Assembly (NCBI RefSeq): GCF_028689305.1
Contig: NZ_JAQTWM010000011.1
Location: 1 to 58,615 of the forward strand
DNA length: 58,615 nucleotides
Origin: Rhodoferax sp.
GTDB taxonomy: Bacteria; Pseudomonadota; Gammaproteobacteria; Burkholderiales; Burkholderiaceae_C
Direction of reading: 5' to 3'
Under the pieces are notes generated by a model. It was not told where the DNA came from. It saw only the letters and a program-made list of their open reading frames with translations, and ran no database searches. This document shows positions 7,114 to 15,694 of this stretch, piece after piece (the stretch's first letter is position 1; every line of letters begins with the position of its first letter). A program made the position numbers and the translations under genes.

Positions 7114-9139
7114 GCGGAGGTTCGCTGCCGGGGGCCTGCGGCGTGGTTTCGGGTTCGGGCCAGAAGAAGCTGCGCAGCCGCGTGCGCAGGCGCTGGCGCA
7201 GTGCGGCGTAGATGGCGCTGCGCTCGACGCCGCCGACATTGTGCGCACGCAGTGCCAACTGGAAGGCAAAGTAGAAGCTCACCCCCACGTTGAGCAGTCC
7301 GGTGACGGCCAGCCCGGCCAGACACCACCAGAACGCGCCTTGCTGAAAGATCCCCAGGCCCAGGCTGGCCGCCGCAGCGGCGAGCTGGCCGGTGGACAGC
7401 GTGACGTGGCGCACCTCCAGTCCCAGGCCAAAAAACGCCGTAAAGGCGGGAATCAGCCCCAGCATGAAGCCCAGCGACACGTTGGCGGTCAGGCCCGAAA
7501 TGTTGTTGCGCATGAAGGTGGCCCAGCGGTCGGCGCGGGCTGCGCCCAGCACGGCAGTGATGCGGGGGTTGTAACGCAGTGCCGAGTCCAGCCGCTGCAG
7601 CACAAACCAGTTCTCGGCCCAGCCGGCGATGATGCTGGATGCAAACAGCAGCACCCCAGTGAGGGCGGCAAATAGCGCAGTCGGGCCGAGCAGGGTCAGG
7701 TCGTGCAGCACATGCTCGGCGGTGGCGTGGTCAATCATGGGGCGGCCCAGCGTGGCCCACAGCGCGGTGCTGATCAGCAGCACGCAGGGAATGACCAGCG
7801 CCAGGTTGCCGGCAATGGCCGCCACCTGCGAGCGCACCAAGTGCGCGACTTCGTCAATGAAATGGTCAATGGCATCCGGGTGGCCCAGCTCCTTGAGTTT
7901 GGCGGCCATCGCCGGGGCGGTCATGGCCGGCTGTTTGGTGGCCACGGTCCAGTGCAGCAACTGCACCAGCACAAAACTCAGGGCGTAATTCAGGCCGGCA
8001 TAAAAGCCGCTCCAGAACGCCGACAGGCCCATCGACAGCACCACAAATTTCATCAGGGTGGTGAGCGACATCACGGCGCCGCCGCCCGCGGCATCACGCA
8101 GCATGTGCCGGTATTCGGCGCGGGTGCGGGTGATGTAGTGTTCCCCGGTTTCCGAGCTGCGCTCGGCGACCTTGGCCGCCAGCATGGACGAGTTGGCGGC
8201 AATCAGGGCGCGCAGACTCAGGCGCTCCTGTCCGATGGTCACCAGATGGGCCAGCAATTCGGCGGTGTGCGCGTGGGGTGTGTCGGAAAACAGGCAGTCC
8301 AGCAGGGCGCGGATGCGCAGCACCCGGGCCCGCAACTGGCGCAGCTGGAACACCAGGTTGACCGAGATGCCGTGAGCTTCCAGGTGGGTGTAGACCGAGG
8401 CCGCGGCATGGCGGCAGTCATCCAGCTGGCTCTGGTAGCGTTGCAGCGCCTGCTGGCACTCGGCGCTGGGCTGGTGCGGGTTGCGGCGCCAGGCGGTGGC
8501 CAGCCGGTCCAGGTGGGCGTTCAGGGCATGGAAGGGCCCGGTTTCGCGGGCCGGGGCGCTCATGCGCAGGCGCAGCTCGGGGGAAAAGCCGGCAGCGCGA
8601 ATCTGGCTGGTACAAAAGGTGATGGCTTCCATCACGGTGGCTTGCCAGGGCGACGGCGGTGGCGGCTGCGTGGATGTCGGCGCCGTTGCCGGGCCTTGTA
8701 GCAGGTCGGCCAGACGCTGCAGCAGGGGGGCGTCCAGCGCAGCGATCCATGACGCATCAAACGGGTGGTTGAGCACCAGCGCAAACAGCGTGGAGGCGTC
8801 GGCGGTCTCGGGGGTGCCGGGCAGCAGCTTCAGGCGCAGGCGTTCGGCCAGCTCGCTGATGAAGGCGCTGCGCGAGGCAAAACCGTAGTCGGCCAGCAGG
8901 GCGGTGGCGTCCACGGTGTCCAGCAGGGTTTGCCACCATTGCTGCACCTGGGCGCGGGTCTGCGGGCGTTGTTGCAGGGCGTCCAGCAGCAGGGTCAGGC
9001 GCGAGTGTGCGGCGGCCACCGATCGGGCGTCACCACGCACCCAGTCGAGCAGCTGGATCAGCCACAGATGGCGTTGCACCAGGCCAGCGTGCGGGTTGAG
9101 CGCATCCAGCAGTTCGGGCAGGTCGTGGCGGGGTCGCAT
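7106..9139 (-). CDS. SpecificRecomb-family (Gcr-like) membrane protein
   Basis: A 677-residue protein of the family known from Neisseria as Gcr and often annotated 'site-specific recombinase'. The N-terminal half (1-340) is helical and soluble-looking; the C-terminal half has several hydrophobic segments (for example around FVVLSMGLSAFWSGFYAGL, NLALVIPCVLLISTALWATL and ALFAALTGVLLFASSIIAGW). I see no recombinase catalytic motif, and a multi-pass membrane protein is an odd recombinase, so the traditional name should be treated with caution. It shares a short overlap with thiL downstream and is 6 bases from apaG upstream. Confidence 0.8.
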   Translation of the reverse strand: MRPRHDLPELLDALNPHAGLVQRHLWLIQLLDWVRGDARSVAAAHSRLTLLLDALQQRPQTRAQVQQWWQTLLDTVDATALLADYGFASRSAFISELAERLRLKLLPGTPETADASTLFALVLNHPFDASWIAALDAPLLQRLADLLQGPATAPTSTQPPPPSPWQATVMEAITFCTSQIRAAGFSPELRLRMSAPARETGPFHALNAHLDRLATAWRRNPHQPSAECQQALQRYQSQLDDCRHAAASVYTHLEAHGISVNLVFQLRQLRARVLRIRALLDCLFSDTPHAHTAELLAHLVTIGQERLSLRALIAANSSMLAAKVAERSSETGEHYITRTRAEYRHMLRDAAGGGAVMSLTTLMKFVVLSMGLSAFWSGFYAGLNYALSFVLVQLLHWTVATKQPAMTAPAMAAKLKELGHPDAIDHFIDEVAHLVRSQVAAIAGNLALVIPCVLLISTALWATLGRPMIDHATAEHVLHDLTLLGPTALFAALTGVLLFASSIIAGWAENWFVLQRLDSALRYNPRITAVLGAARADRWATFMRNNISGLTANVSLGFMLGLIPAFTAFFGLGLEVRHVTLSTGQLAAAAASLGLGIFQQGAFWWCLAGLAVTGLLNVGVSFYFAFQLALRAHNVGGVERSAIYAALRQRLRTRLRSFFWPEPETTPQAPGSEPPHG

Positions 9140-9145
9140 GGGGTG

Positions 9146-9547
9146 TCAGTGCAGGGTGCGGGTGCCGCCGCTGGCGCTCAGCGCGTCCAGCACAAACATG
9201 GGCACGTCCACGTCAAACTTTTCACCATCTTCGGCCACACAAAAGTAACTGCCGTGCATGGTGCCGGTGGGGGTGCGCAGGCGGGTGCCGCTGGTGTATT
9301 CAAAGGACTCGCCGGGTTGCAACAGGGGCTGCTGGCCAATCACCCCCAGGCCCTTGACCTTTTCGTGCAGGCCATTGGCATCGTTGATGTTCCAGGTGCG
9401 GGAAATCAGTTGAGCGGCCACCTGACCGGTGTTGCGGATGGTGATGGTGTAGGCAAAGAAGTACAGCCCCTGATCGGGGGCTGACTGGTCGGCCAGATAG
9501 CGTGGCCGGACCTGAACGTGGAATTGGTAAGCGCAGGAGGCTGGCAT
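9146..9547 (-). CDS. apaG: ApaG-domain protein
   Basis: A 133-residue ApaG covering the family's full length. It is an immunoglobulin-like beta fold: YQFHVQVRPRYLADQS, FFAYTITIRNTGQVAAQLISRTW, NGLHEKVKGLGVIGQQPLLQPGE and GTMHGSYFCV. ApaG is widely conserved near folate, Ap4A or cell-envelope genes; its biochemical role is not firmly known. Here it lies between gspC and the SpecificRecomb gene on the same strand with gaps of 6 bases each, so the three or four genes may be one transcript ending with thiL. Confidence 0.93.
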   Translation of the reverse strand: MPASCAYQFHVQVRPRYLADQSAPDQGLYFFAYTITIRNTGQVAAQLISRTWNINDANGLHEKVKGLGVIGQQPLLQPGESFEYTSGTRLRTPTGTMHGSYFCVAEDGEKFDVDVPMFVLDALSASGGTRTLH

Positions 9548-9553
9548 GGCGGC

Positions 9554-10030
9554 TCACGGTGTCTCGGGCATGCCGGGCAGGATCGGCAGGGTCAGCGTGA
9601 CCGTGCCTTGTGTCTGGCCTGGCGGCCCCAGCACCACGCTGCGGGCTTTGACGGCTTGCAGTACCAGCCCGTCGCCAACCGGATCGCCCACCCGGTAGGG
9701 TTTGGCCGCCGCACCTTGGGCTGCCAGCAGGGCGCGCCCCTGGGTGCCCTGGCCGCCCTGGGCAATCACACCCAGCAGCTTGTAATGGCTTTGCAGGCTC
9801 GGCGTGGCGTTGGGTTCGGTGGATTGGCTGGCGCCCAGCAGCTGCGCGATCTTGGTGCTGTCAATGCTGGCCACCGGTGTGGCGCTGACCGGGTTGCGCG
9901 CGGGCTGGGGCTGGGCCGGCCAGTGCAGGACCCAGAAGACGGCGCTGGCCGTGGCCAGTGCCGACAAAAAAAGCGTAAGCAGACGTGTCAACCAGCGATT
10001 CGGGCCGGATTCGGGGGGTGTGCGTAACAT
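9554..10030 (-). CDS. gspC: Type II secretion protein GspC, short form
   Basis: A 158-residue inner-membrane T2SS component. One membrane segment lies at about 15-40 (LTLFLSALATASAVFWVLH), followed by a Pro/Ala linker and an HR-like region (SHYKLLGVIAQ, RALLAAQGAAAKPYRVGDPV, GLVLQAVKARSVVL). No PDZ domain follows, whereas classical GspC proteins are about 270 residues. It reads away from the rest of the cluster, divergent from gspG with only 55 bases between the start codons, so the two promoters must lie in or overlap this gap. The start at 10030 (MLRTPPESG) is preferred to a codon five triplets upstream. Confidence 0.8.
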   Translation of the reverse strand: MLRTPPESGPNRWLTRLLTLFLSALATASAVFWVLHWPAQPQPARNPVSATPVASIDSTKIAQLLGASQSTEPNATPSLQSHYKLLGVIAQGGQGTQGRALLAAQGAAAKPYRVGDPVGDGLVLQAVKARSVVLGPPGQTQGTVTLTLPILPGMPETP

Positions 10031-10085
10031 GGGCGCGATTATCATCGCAACACTTCCAAGACTTCATGACGTTCAGGTCAAGACC

Positions 10086-10541
10086 ATGCGCTCAACTTCT
10101 TCTGCTTTTGTCCTCTCCTTGCCGCGCCGCCTGCAGGCCGGTTTCACCTTGATCGAACTCATGGTGGTGCTGTTGATCATTGGTGTGCTGGCCGCGTTGA
10201 TCGTGCCCAATGTGCTGGACCGGGCCGACGATGCCCGGGCCACGGCGGCCAAAACCGACGTGACCAACCTGATGCAGGCGCTCAAGCTGTACCGGCTGGA
10301 CAACCAGCGGTATCCGACTGCCGAGCAGGGCCTGCAGGCGCTGCTGGTCAAACCCACGACCGCACCCGTGCCTGGCAACTGGAAACATTATCTGGACCAG
10401 TTGCCCAAGGACCCCTGGGGCAATCCTTATGTGTATCTCAACCCCGGCATCAAGGGTGAGGTGGATGTGATGTCTTACGGCGCCGATGGCCAGGCCGGTG
10501 GCGAAGGCAAGAATGCGGACATTGGCAGCTGGCAACCCTGA
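10086..10541 (+). CDS. gspG: Major pseudopilin GspG
   Basis: A 151-residue major pseudopilin of the type II secretion system. The prepilin peptidase site is QAG|FTLIELMVVLLIIG with cleavage after Gly19 and the conserved Glu at mature position 5. The C-terminal domain has the family's calcium-site region (PKDPWGNPYVYLNPGIKGEVDVMSYGADGQAGGEG). It is the first gene of the plus-strand gspG-H-I-J-K-L-M-N-D-E-F run. The start at 10086 gives a leader of normal length. Confidence 0.96.
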   Translation: MRSTSSAFVLSLPRRLQAGFTLIELMVVLLIIGVLAALIVPNVLDRADDARATAAKTDVTNLMQALKLYRLDNQRYPTAEQGLQALLVKPTTAPVPGNWKHYLDQLPKDPWGNPYVYLNPGIKGEVDVMSYGADGQAGGEGKNADIGSWQP

Positions 10542-11046
10542 TGACTGGCGCCTGGCCGGCCTGAAACACCGACGGCCTGCTGGCCGCCAGGGCGTGCGGG
10601 CCCTGGCGGGTTTTACCCTGCTGGAGCTGTTGGTGGTGCTGGCGATTGTCGGGTTGGCCTCTGCCGGTGTGGGTTTCGCCCTGCGTGACGACACGCAGAC
10701 CCGGCTGGAGCGTGAAGCCTTGCGCCTGGCCGCTATGCTGGAAGCCGGGCGGGCGCAGGCCCAGGTCAGGGGCGTGCCGGTGCGCTGGTCTGCCACAGCG
10801 CAAGGTTTTCGTTTTGAACCGGAGTTGGTGGCGAGCCCCCCGGACGCGCCACGCCAGTGGCTGGACCCCGACACCCGCGTCCGGTTGCAGCGCGCCGGCC
10901 GCGAGGCGCAGGCTCTGGTGCTCGGGCCCGATGCCATCATTGAACCCCAGGCCGTGGTGCTGTCCATCAGCAGCCAGCCGCAGTCCGGGTTGCGGCTGGC
11001 CACGGATGGTGTGCGGCCGTTTGCCGTGCAGGCCGGGACACCGTGA
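10513..11046 (+). CDS. gspH: Minor pseudopilin GspH
   Basis: A type II secretion minor pseudopilin. The processing site is ALAG|FTLLELLVVLAIVGLASAG; the remainder is a beta-rich domain with VRGVPVRWSATAQGFRF. The start is uncertain: ATG at 10513 overlaps gspG by 29 bases and gives a 33-residue leader, while a GTG at 10594 would give a very short one. Its end overlaps gspI. It caps the pseudopilus tip together with I, J and K. Confidence 0.85.
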   Translation: MRTLAAGNPDDWRLAGLKHRRPAGRQGVRALAGFTLLELLVVLAIVGLASAGVGFALRDDTQTRLEREALRLAAMLEAGRAQAQVRGVPVRWSATAQGFRFEPELVASPPDAPRQWLDPDTRVRLQRAGREAQALVLGPDAIIEPQAVVLSISSQPQSGLRLATDGVRPFAVQAGTP

Positions 11047-11435
11047 TGATGTCCTGCGCGCCTGCGCGCCGCCCTGGCCGATCCGGTCTGCGTGGTTTCA
11101 CCCTGGTGGAGGTGCTGGTGGCGCTGGGCATCGTGGCGATTGCCCTGATGGCCGGTGTGCAGGCCACGGGCGCCTTGACCCGGCACGCCCAGCGGCAGTC
11201 GGACATGGTGCTGGCCCAGTTGTGCGCGGAAAACGAGCTGGTCAAGGTGCGTCTGACCCGGCAGATGCCCGGTGTGGGCAACAGCACCGTGCCATGTGAG
11301 CAGGGCGGGCGTCCGCTGAGCGTGGCTTTGGCGGTGCGCCCTACGCCCAATCCCAATTTCCGGCGGGTGGATGCGTTGGTGCTGGACGGTGAGCAGACCA
11401 TCTGGAATCTGACCACGGTGGTGGGGCGTTACTGA
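11046..11435 (+). CDS. gspI: Minor pseudopilin GspI
   Basis: A 129-residue minor pseudopilin. The processing site is GLRG|FTLVEVLVALGIVAIALMAG, then QATGALTRHAQRQSDMVLAQLCAENEL, typical of GspI. The ATG at 11046 overlaps the gspH stop (TGATG); a GTG three bases upstream and a second ATG three bases downstream are alternatives. The stop overlaps the gspJ start by one base. Confidence 0.92.
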   Translation: MMSCAPARRPGRSGLRGFTLVEVLVALGIVAIALMAGVQATGALTRHAQRQSDMVLAQLCAENELVKVRLTRQMPGVGNSTVPCEQGGRPLSVALAVRPTPNPNFRRVDALVLDGEQTIWNLTTVVGRY

Positions 11436-12100
11436 TGCACCGGCCAGGTTCCTGTCGTCATCCCCACCGCGGGTTCACGCTGATTGAGCTGCTGGTGGCC
11501 ATCAGTTTGATGGCCCTGATGGCCGTGTTGAGCTGGCGCGGCCTGGATGGCGTCAGCCGCTCGCAGCAAGGTTTGCAGCAGCGCTCGGATGAGGTGCTGA
11601 CCCTGCAGGCCACGCTGGCACAGTGGGGCGCCGATCTGGATGCCATGGTCAGCCAGCCGGATTTGCCTGGGCTGGACTGGGATGGTCGCACCCTGCGGAT
11701 CCTGCGCAGCAGCAGTGCCGACCCGGGGGCTGGCCTGGTGGTGGTGGCGTGGGCGCGGCGCGCCAGCAACGGGCTGGGCCAGTGGCTGCGCTGGCAATCG
11801 CCACCGCTTGCCGCGCGCGGTGATCTGGATCTGGCCTGGCAGAAAGCAGCGCTGTGGGGCCAGGCCCCCAGCGATGACGATCGGGTGCGTGAGGTGCGCA
11901 CAGTGGCGCTGGACCAGTGGCAGGTGTATTTTTATCGGGGCAACGCCTGGACCAACCCCTTGTCCAGCGCCGGCAGCGCGGCCGCCAGCACCAGTGTCCC
12001 CGACGGGGTGCGGCTGGTCCTGACACTGCCAGCAGGCCAGGCCATCAGCGGCACGCTGACGCGCGACTGGGTCAGCCCCCTGATCGGTGGGGGCAAATGA
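11435..12100 (+). CDS. gspJ: Minor pseudopilin GspJ
   Basis: A 221-residue minor pseudopilin. Processing site PHRG|FTLIELLVAISLMALMAVLSW after Gly13; then GLDGVSRSQQGLQQR and a C-terminal domain with VREVRTVALDQWQVYFYRG. Length fits GspJ. It is translationally coupled on both sides (one-base overlap with gspI, four-base ATGA overlap with gspK). Confidence 0.92.
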   Translation: MHRPGSCRHPHRGFTLIELLVAISLMALMAVLSWRGLDGVSRSQQGLQQRSDEVLTLQATLAQWGADLDAMVSQPDLPGLDWDGRTLRILRSSSADPGAGLVVVAWARRASNGLGQWLRWQSPPLAARGDLDLAWQKAALWGQAPSDDDRVREVRTVALDQWQVYFYRGNAWTNPLSSAGSAAASTSVPDGVRLVLTLPAGQAISGTLTRDWVSPLIGGGK

Positions 12101-13086
12101 AGGCGCCGAGGCTGTTTCAGCCCCCCCGTCAGCGCGGTGCCGCCATCCTGACGGCCATGCTCACGGTGGTGCTGGTGGCGACGCTGGCCTCGGCCATGTT
12201 GTGGCAGCAATGGCGCGGGGTCGAGGTGGAGACGGCACAGCGCACCCGGGTGCAATCGAGCTGGGTGTTGACCGGCGCCCTGGACTGGGCGCGCCTGATC
12301 CTGCGTGAAGATGCGCGTCAGGGCGGCGCCGATCATCTGGCCGAGCCCTGGGCGGTGCCGCTGGCGCCCGCGCGGCTGTCCACTTTCCTGGCTGCCGAAC
12401 GCGGTCAGGCGCTGGTGACCGATGAGGTTGATCCTGGGCAGGAGGCGTTTTTGTCAGGCCAGATGCAGGACATGCAGGCGCGCCTGAATGTGACCAACCT
12501 GCTTGACAACGGCAAGCTGCATGACCCCAGTGTGGCGGCCTGGGGGCGGCTGTTCAAGCATCTGAAGCTGCCCGAGTCCGAGCTGCTGGCCTTGAGCCAG
12601 GCGCTGTTGCGTTCGCAGGACATGCGTGCTGCCGGTCAGGAGGGTGGCAGCCGGCCGCTGCAGCCGCAGGGGGTGGATGATTTGCGCTGGCTGGGGCTGT
12701 CTGCCGCCAGTTTGCAGACACTGCGGCCTTTCATCACGGTGTTGCCGGTGCGCACCCCGGTCAACCTCAATACCGCGCCAGCCGAGGTGTTGCTGGCCAG
12801 TGTGCCGGGTCTGGACATGGCGCTGGCGCAGCGTCTGGTGCAGGCGCGTGCCAGCCGCCACATGGCCACCCTGATGGACGCCGACCAGTTGGTGGGCAAG
12901 CCCGAGGTCCGTTTTGACGCCAACCTGCATGGGGTGGCCTCACGCTTTTTCAGCGTGACCGGCCAACTGCGGCTGGGCGGCAGCACCGTGCAGGAGGTGT
13001 CGCTGTTGCAACGCGACGGGCTGGATGTCAAAACCCTGAGCCGCCACCGCGAGGTGGTCAGTGATGTGGCGCCAACCCTACAATGA
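12097..13086 (+). CDS. gspK: Pseudopilus tip protein GspK
   Basis: A 329-residue atypical pseudopilin. The leader ends QRG|AAILTAMLTVVLVATLASAML, with Thr rather than Glu at mature position 5, as expected for GspK. The body has two features of the family: the QMQDMQARLNVTNLLDNG region and a SAM-like helical region with PVNLNTAPAEVLLASVPGLD. It forms the tip complex with I and J. The start ATG overlaps the gspJ stop. Confidence 0.93.
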   Translation: MKAPRLFQPPRQRGAAILTAMLTVVLVATLASAMLWQQWRGVEVETAQRTRVQSSWVLTGALDWARLILREDARQGGADHLAEPWAVPLAPARLSTFLAAERGQALVTDEVDPGQEAFLSGQMQDMQARLNVTNLLDNGKLHDPSVAAWGRLFKHLKLPESELLALSQALLRSQDMRAAGQEGGSRPLQPQGVDDLRWLGLSAASLQTLRPFITVLPVRTPVNLNTAPAEVLLASVPGLDMALAQRLVQARASRHMATLMDADQLVGKPEVRFDANLHGVASRFFSVTGQLRLGGSTVQEVSLLQRDGLDVKTLSRHREVVSDVAPTLQ

Positions 13087-13100
13087 GCGGCTGATTTTTT

Positions 13101-14342
13101 ATGTCTGTGTTGATCATTACCCTGCCCCTGACGCCCGCTGACACGGCGGCGTTATTTGACTGCGTGCAAAGCCCGGATGGCCGCACCGTGGCCAGCCACG
13201 CCCGTGTGCCGCTGGCGTTGTTGCCAGCGACTGATCGCCAGACCGAGGTGGTGGCTGTGGTGCCGCTGCAGGCGCTGTCCTGGCATCAGGTGCAGTTGCC
13301 GCCAGGCAGTTTGCCCCGGTCGCTGCTAGCCGAGCGCGGCGGCAACCGCCTGCGTGCGATTCTGGATGGACTGCTTGAAGACCAGTTGCTCGACGAGCCG
13401 GCGCAATTGCATCTGGCGCTGCAGCCGCAGCCGCAGGTCGGCTTGCCGGTGTGGCTGGCTGCCTGTGACCGCGCCTGGCTCAAGGCGGCGTTGGCCGTGG
13501 TGGAGCAGGCTGGCCACAGCGTGACCCGCATCGTGCCAGAGAGTTCGCCGCAGGCGTTGAGCGAAGTGATCGAGGTCACGGGTGAGGCGGACCGGCCCCG
13601 GGTGGCCGGGCTGCTGGCGCCGGCGGGTGAAGCGACCGCTGCCGGGGTGTTGAGCTGCGCCTTGTCGGCTGCGGCGGTGAATCTGCTGGACGCCGGGGCC
13701 GCAGTGGTGGCGGAACCCGCGGTGGTGACGCTGGCCGAGCAGGTTTTTCAGCGGGCGGTCACCTTGCAGCAGCGCGGAGAGCGTTTGTTGCAGGCCGCGC
13801 ACAGTCCATGGGATCTGGCGCAGTTTGAGTTCACCAATGCCCAGCGTGACCCGCGCTGGGCGCAGCTGATGCAGGGGCTGCAGCAGCTGGCGCGCTCGCC
13901 GCAGTGGCGGGCGGCGCGTTGGGCGCTGCTGGTGCTGGTGCTGGCGAATGTGATCGGGCTCAACGCCTGGGCCTGGCGTGAACAGCGGGTTCTGGCGGCG
14001 CAGCGTGCCGCGATTCGTGCCGTGCTGACCGATACCTTTGCGAAAGTGCCGGTGGTGGTGGATGCGCCGCTGCAGATGGCGCGTGAAGTGGCGGCCTTGC
14101 GGCGCGCCAGCGGCAGCGCCGCAGGTTCTGATCTGGAGAGTTTGTTGTCTTCCTTCTCAACCCTGGCCCCTGCGAGTTATGTGCCGACCACGATTGAATT
14201 TGCCGCCAATGAGTTGCGCCTGGGTGGCCCGGCCATGACGGCGCAGGAGCAGGCGCGGGTGACCGCCGGGCTCAAGGCCCAAGGTCTGATGGCCAGTGTG
14301 CAGGGGGATCAGTGGTTGATCCGCACCGGGGACACACCATGA
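13101..14342 (+). CDS. gspL: T2SS assembly-platform protein GspL
   Basis: A 413-residue GspL. An actin-like cytoplasmic domain (about 1-260, ending DLAQFEFTNAQRDPRWAQL), a single membrane segment (about 272-293, ARWALLVLVLANVIGLNAWAW), then a small periplasmic ferredoxin-like domain. It recruits the GspE ATPase and pairs with GspM, which follows with a four-base overlap. Confidence 0.9.
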   Translation: MSVLIITLPLTPADTAALFDCVQSPDGRTVASHARVPLALLPATDRQTEVVAVVPLQALSWHQVQLPPGSLPRSLLAERGGNRLRAILDGLLEDQLLDEPAQLHLALQPQPQVGLPVWLAACDRAWLKAALAVVEQAGHSVTRIVPESSPQALSEVIEVTGEADRPRVAGLLAPAGEATAAGVLSCALSAAAVNLLDAGAAVVAEPAVVTLAEQVFQRAVTLQQRGERLLQAAHSPWDLAQFEFTNAQRDPRWAQLMQGLQQLARSPQWRAARWALLVLVLANVIGLNAWAWREQRVLAAQRAAIRAVLTDTFAKVPVVVDAPLQMAREVAALRRASGSAAGSDLESLLSSFSTLAPASYVPTTIEFAANELRLGGPAMTAQEQARVTAGLKAQGLMASVQGDQWLIRTGDTP

Positions 14343-14824
14343 ACGGGCTCACTCCTTTGAAGGCACGCTGGCAGGCAGCGTCCCGGCGCGAGCAGCGCAG
14401 TCTGATCCTGGCGCTGGTGGTGGTGGCGCTGGCCCTGTTGTGGTGGCTGGCCCTGGCACCGGCGCTGGCGGTATGGCGTTCAGCCGACAGCCAGCGGGTG
14501 GCCCTGGAAGCGCAGTTGCAGCAGATGCTGGGGCTCCAGGCCCAGGCGCGGGCACTGCAGGCGCTGCCGACCCTGAATGCGCCGGAAGCCCGGCGCGCGC
14601 TGGAAGAGGCGCTCAAACCCTTGGGTACGGGAGCCCAGATGACGCAGCAGATGGACCGCCTGAATGTCACCCTCAAAGGGGTGCCGGCCCAGGCGCTGGC
14701 ACAGTGGTTATCGGCCTGCCGGCAAAACGCCCACCTGGTGCCGGTGGAGACCCATCTGCGGCGCGCGGCTGCGGGGGCTGCCGTCTGGGATGGTTCGGTG
14801 GTGTTTGCCCTGCCCGCCTCCTGA
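14339..14824 (+). CDS. gspM: T2SS assembly-platform protein GspM
   Basis: A 161-residue GspM: a short cytoplasmic start (LKARWQAASRREQRSLIL), one membrane segment (about 24-42), then a periplasmic helical and ferredoxin-like part. It stabilises GspL in the inner membrane. The ATG at 14339 overlaps the gspL stop codon. Confidence 0.9.
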   Translation: MNGLTPLKARWQAASRREQRSLILALVVVALALLWWLALAPALAVWRSADSQRVALEAQLQQMLGLQAQARALQALPTLNAPEARRALEEALKPLGTGAQMTQQMDRLNVTLKGVPAQALAQWLSACRQNAHLVPVETHLRRAAAGAAVWDGSVVFALPAS

Positions 14825-14845
14825 GCGCGGGCAGCACGATTCACG

Positions 14846-15688
14846 ATGGCTCTGCAGTTCCAACCCCGCTCTCTGATCTCTGGCCGTGCCGCTGGACCGC
14901 GCGGGGCATCCGGCGCCCCCTGGGGCTGGGCGCTGGCGGGTGTGGGTCTGGGGCTGGTGGTGGGCAGCCTGGTGTTCGCACCCGCGCGCTGGCTGGGCAG
15001 CTGGGTGCAACAGAGCAGCAACGGGCAGTTGCAGCTGCAGGAAGCCCATGGCACGGTGTGGACGGGTTCGGCCCGCTTGCTACTCACTGGGGGTGCTGGC
15101 AGCCAGGACCAGGCCACCTTGCCGGGCCGGCTTCAGTGGCAACTGCGCCCGGCTTTGACCGGTGGTGCCGCTGGCCTGGTGCTGCAGCTGCGTGCCGATT
15201 GTTGCCTGCTGCAGCCCTGGACCTGGCGCCTGTCGCCGCACTGGGGCGGCGGGCAGGTGGTTTTGTCGGACAGTGTGTCGCAATGGCCGGCCCAGTGGCT
15301 GTCCGGCTTGGGCACACCCTGGAACACCATTGCCGCACAGGGGCAGCTGGCGTTGAGTACCCAGGCGCTGACGCTGAACTGGTCGGCCGGGCGTTTGCAA
15401 CTGGCCGGGCGGGCCCAACTGGATGCGCTGGAGTTGTCGTCACGGCTGTCGACACTGCGTCCCATGGGCAGTTACCGTCTGACGCTCAGCGGCGGGGCGA
15501 CGCCGGGGCTGCAACTGGTGACGCTCAAGGGCGCCTTGCAGCTTTCGGGCCAAGGCCAGTGGGTGGGTAACCGGCTGCGGTTTGCCGGCGAAGCCAGTGC
15601 TGCGCCGGAGTCGCTGGCGGCGTTGTCGAATCTGTTGAACATCATCGGGCGGCGCGATGGCGCGCGTTCCATCATCAAAGTGGGTTGA
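14846..15688 (+). CDS. gspN: T2SS protein GspN
   Basis: A 280-residue GspN-like inner-membrane protein. One membrane segment at about 27-46 (WGWALAGVGLGLVVGSLVF), then a periplasmic beta-rich domain with LQEAHGTVWTGSARLLLTGG and a C-terminal DUF-like ending SNLLNIIGRRDGARSIIKVG that is typical of GspN. It is absent from many T2SS and its role is not well defined. gspD starts 6 bases later. Confidence 0.85.
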   Translation: MALQFQPRSLISGRAAGPRGASGAPWGWALAGVGLGLVVGSLVFAPARWLGSWVQQSSNGQLQLQEAHGTVWTGSARLLLTGGAGSQDQATLPGRLQWQLRPALTGGAAGLVLQLRADCCLLQPWTWRLSPHWGGGQVVLSDSVSQWPAQWLSGLGTPWNTIAAQGQLALSTQALTLNWSAGRLQLAGRAQLDALELSSRLSTLRPMGSYRLTLSGGATPGLQLVTLKGALQLSGQGQWVGNRLRFAGEASAAPESLAALSNLLNIIGRRDGARSIIKVG

Positions 15689-15694
15689 ATTGGC

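Noticed and set aside
7106..9139. Site-specific recombinase as evidence of a mobile element
   Set aside because: The family name is historical. The protein is a multi-pass membrane protein without recombinase motifs, and there are no attachment repeats around it.
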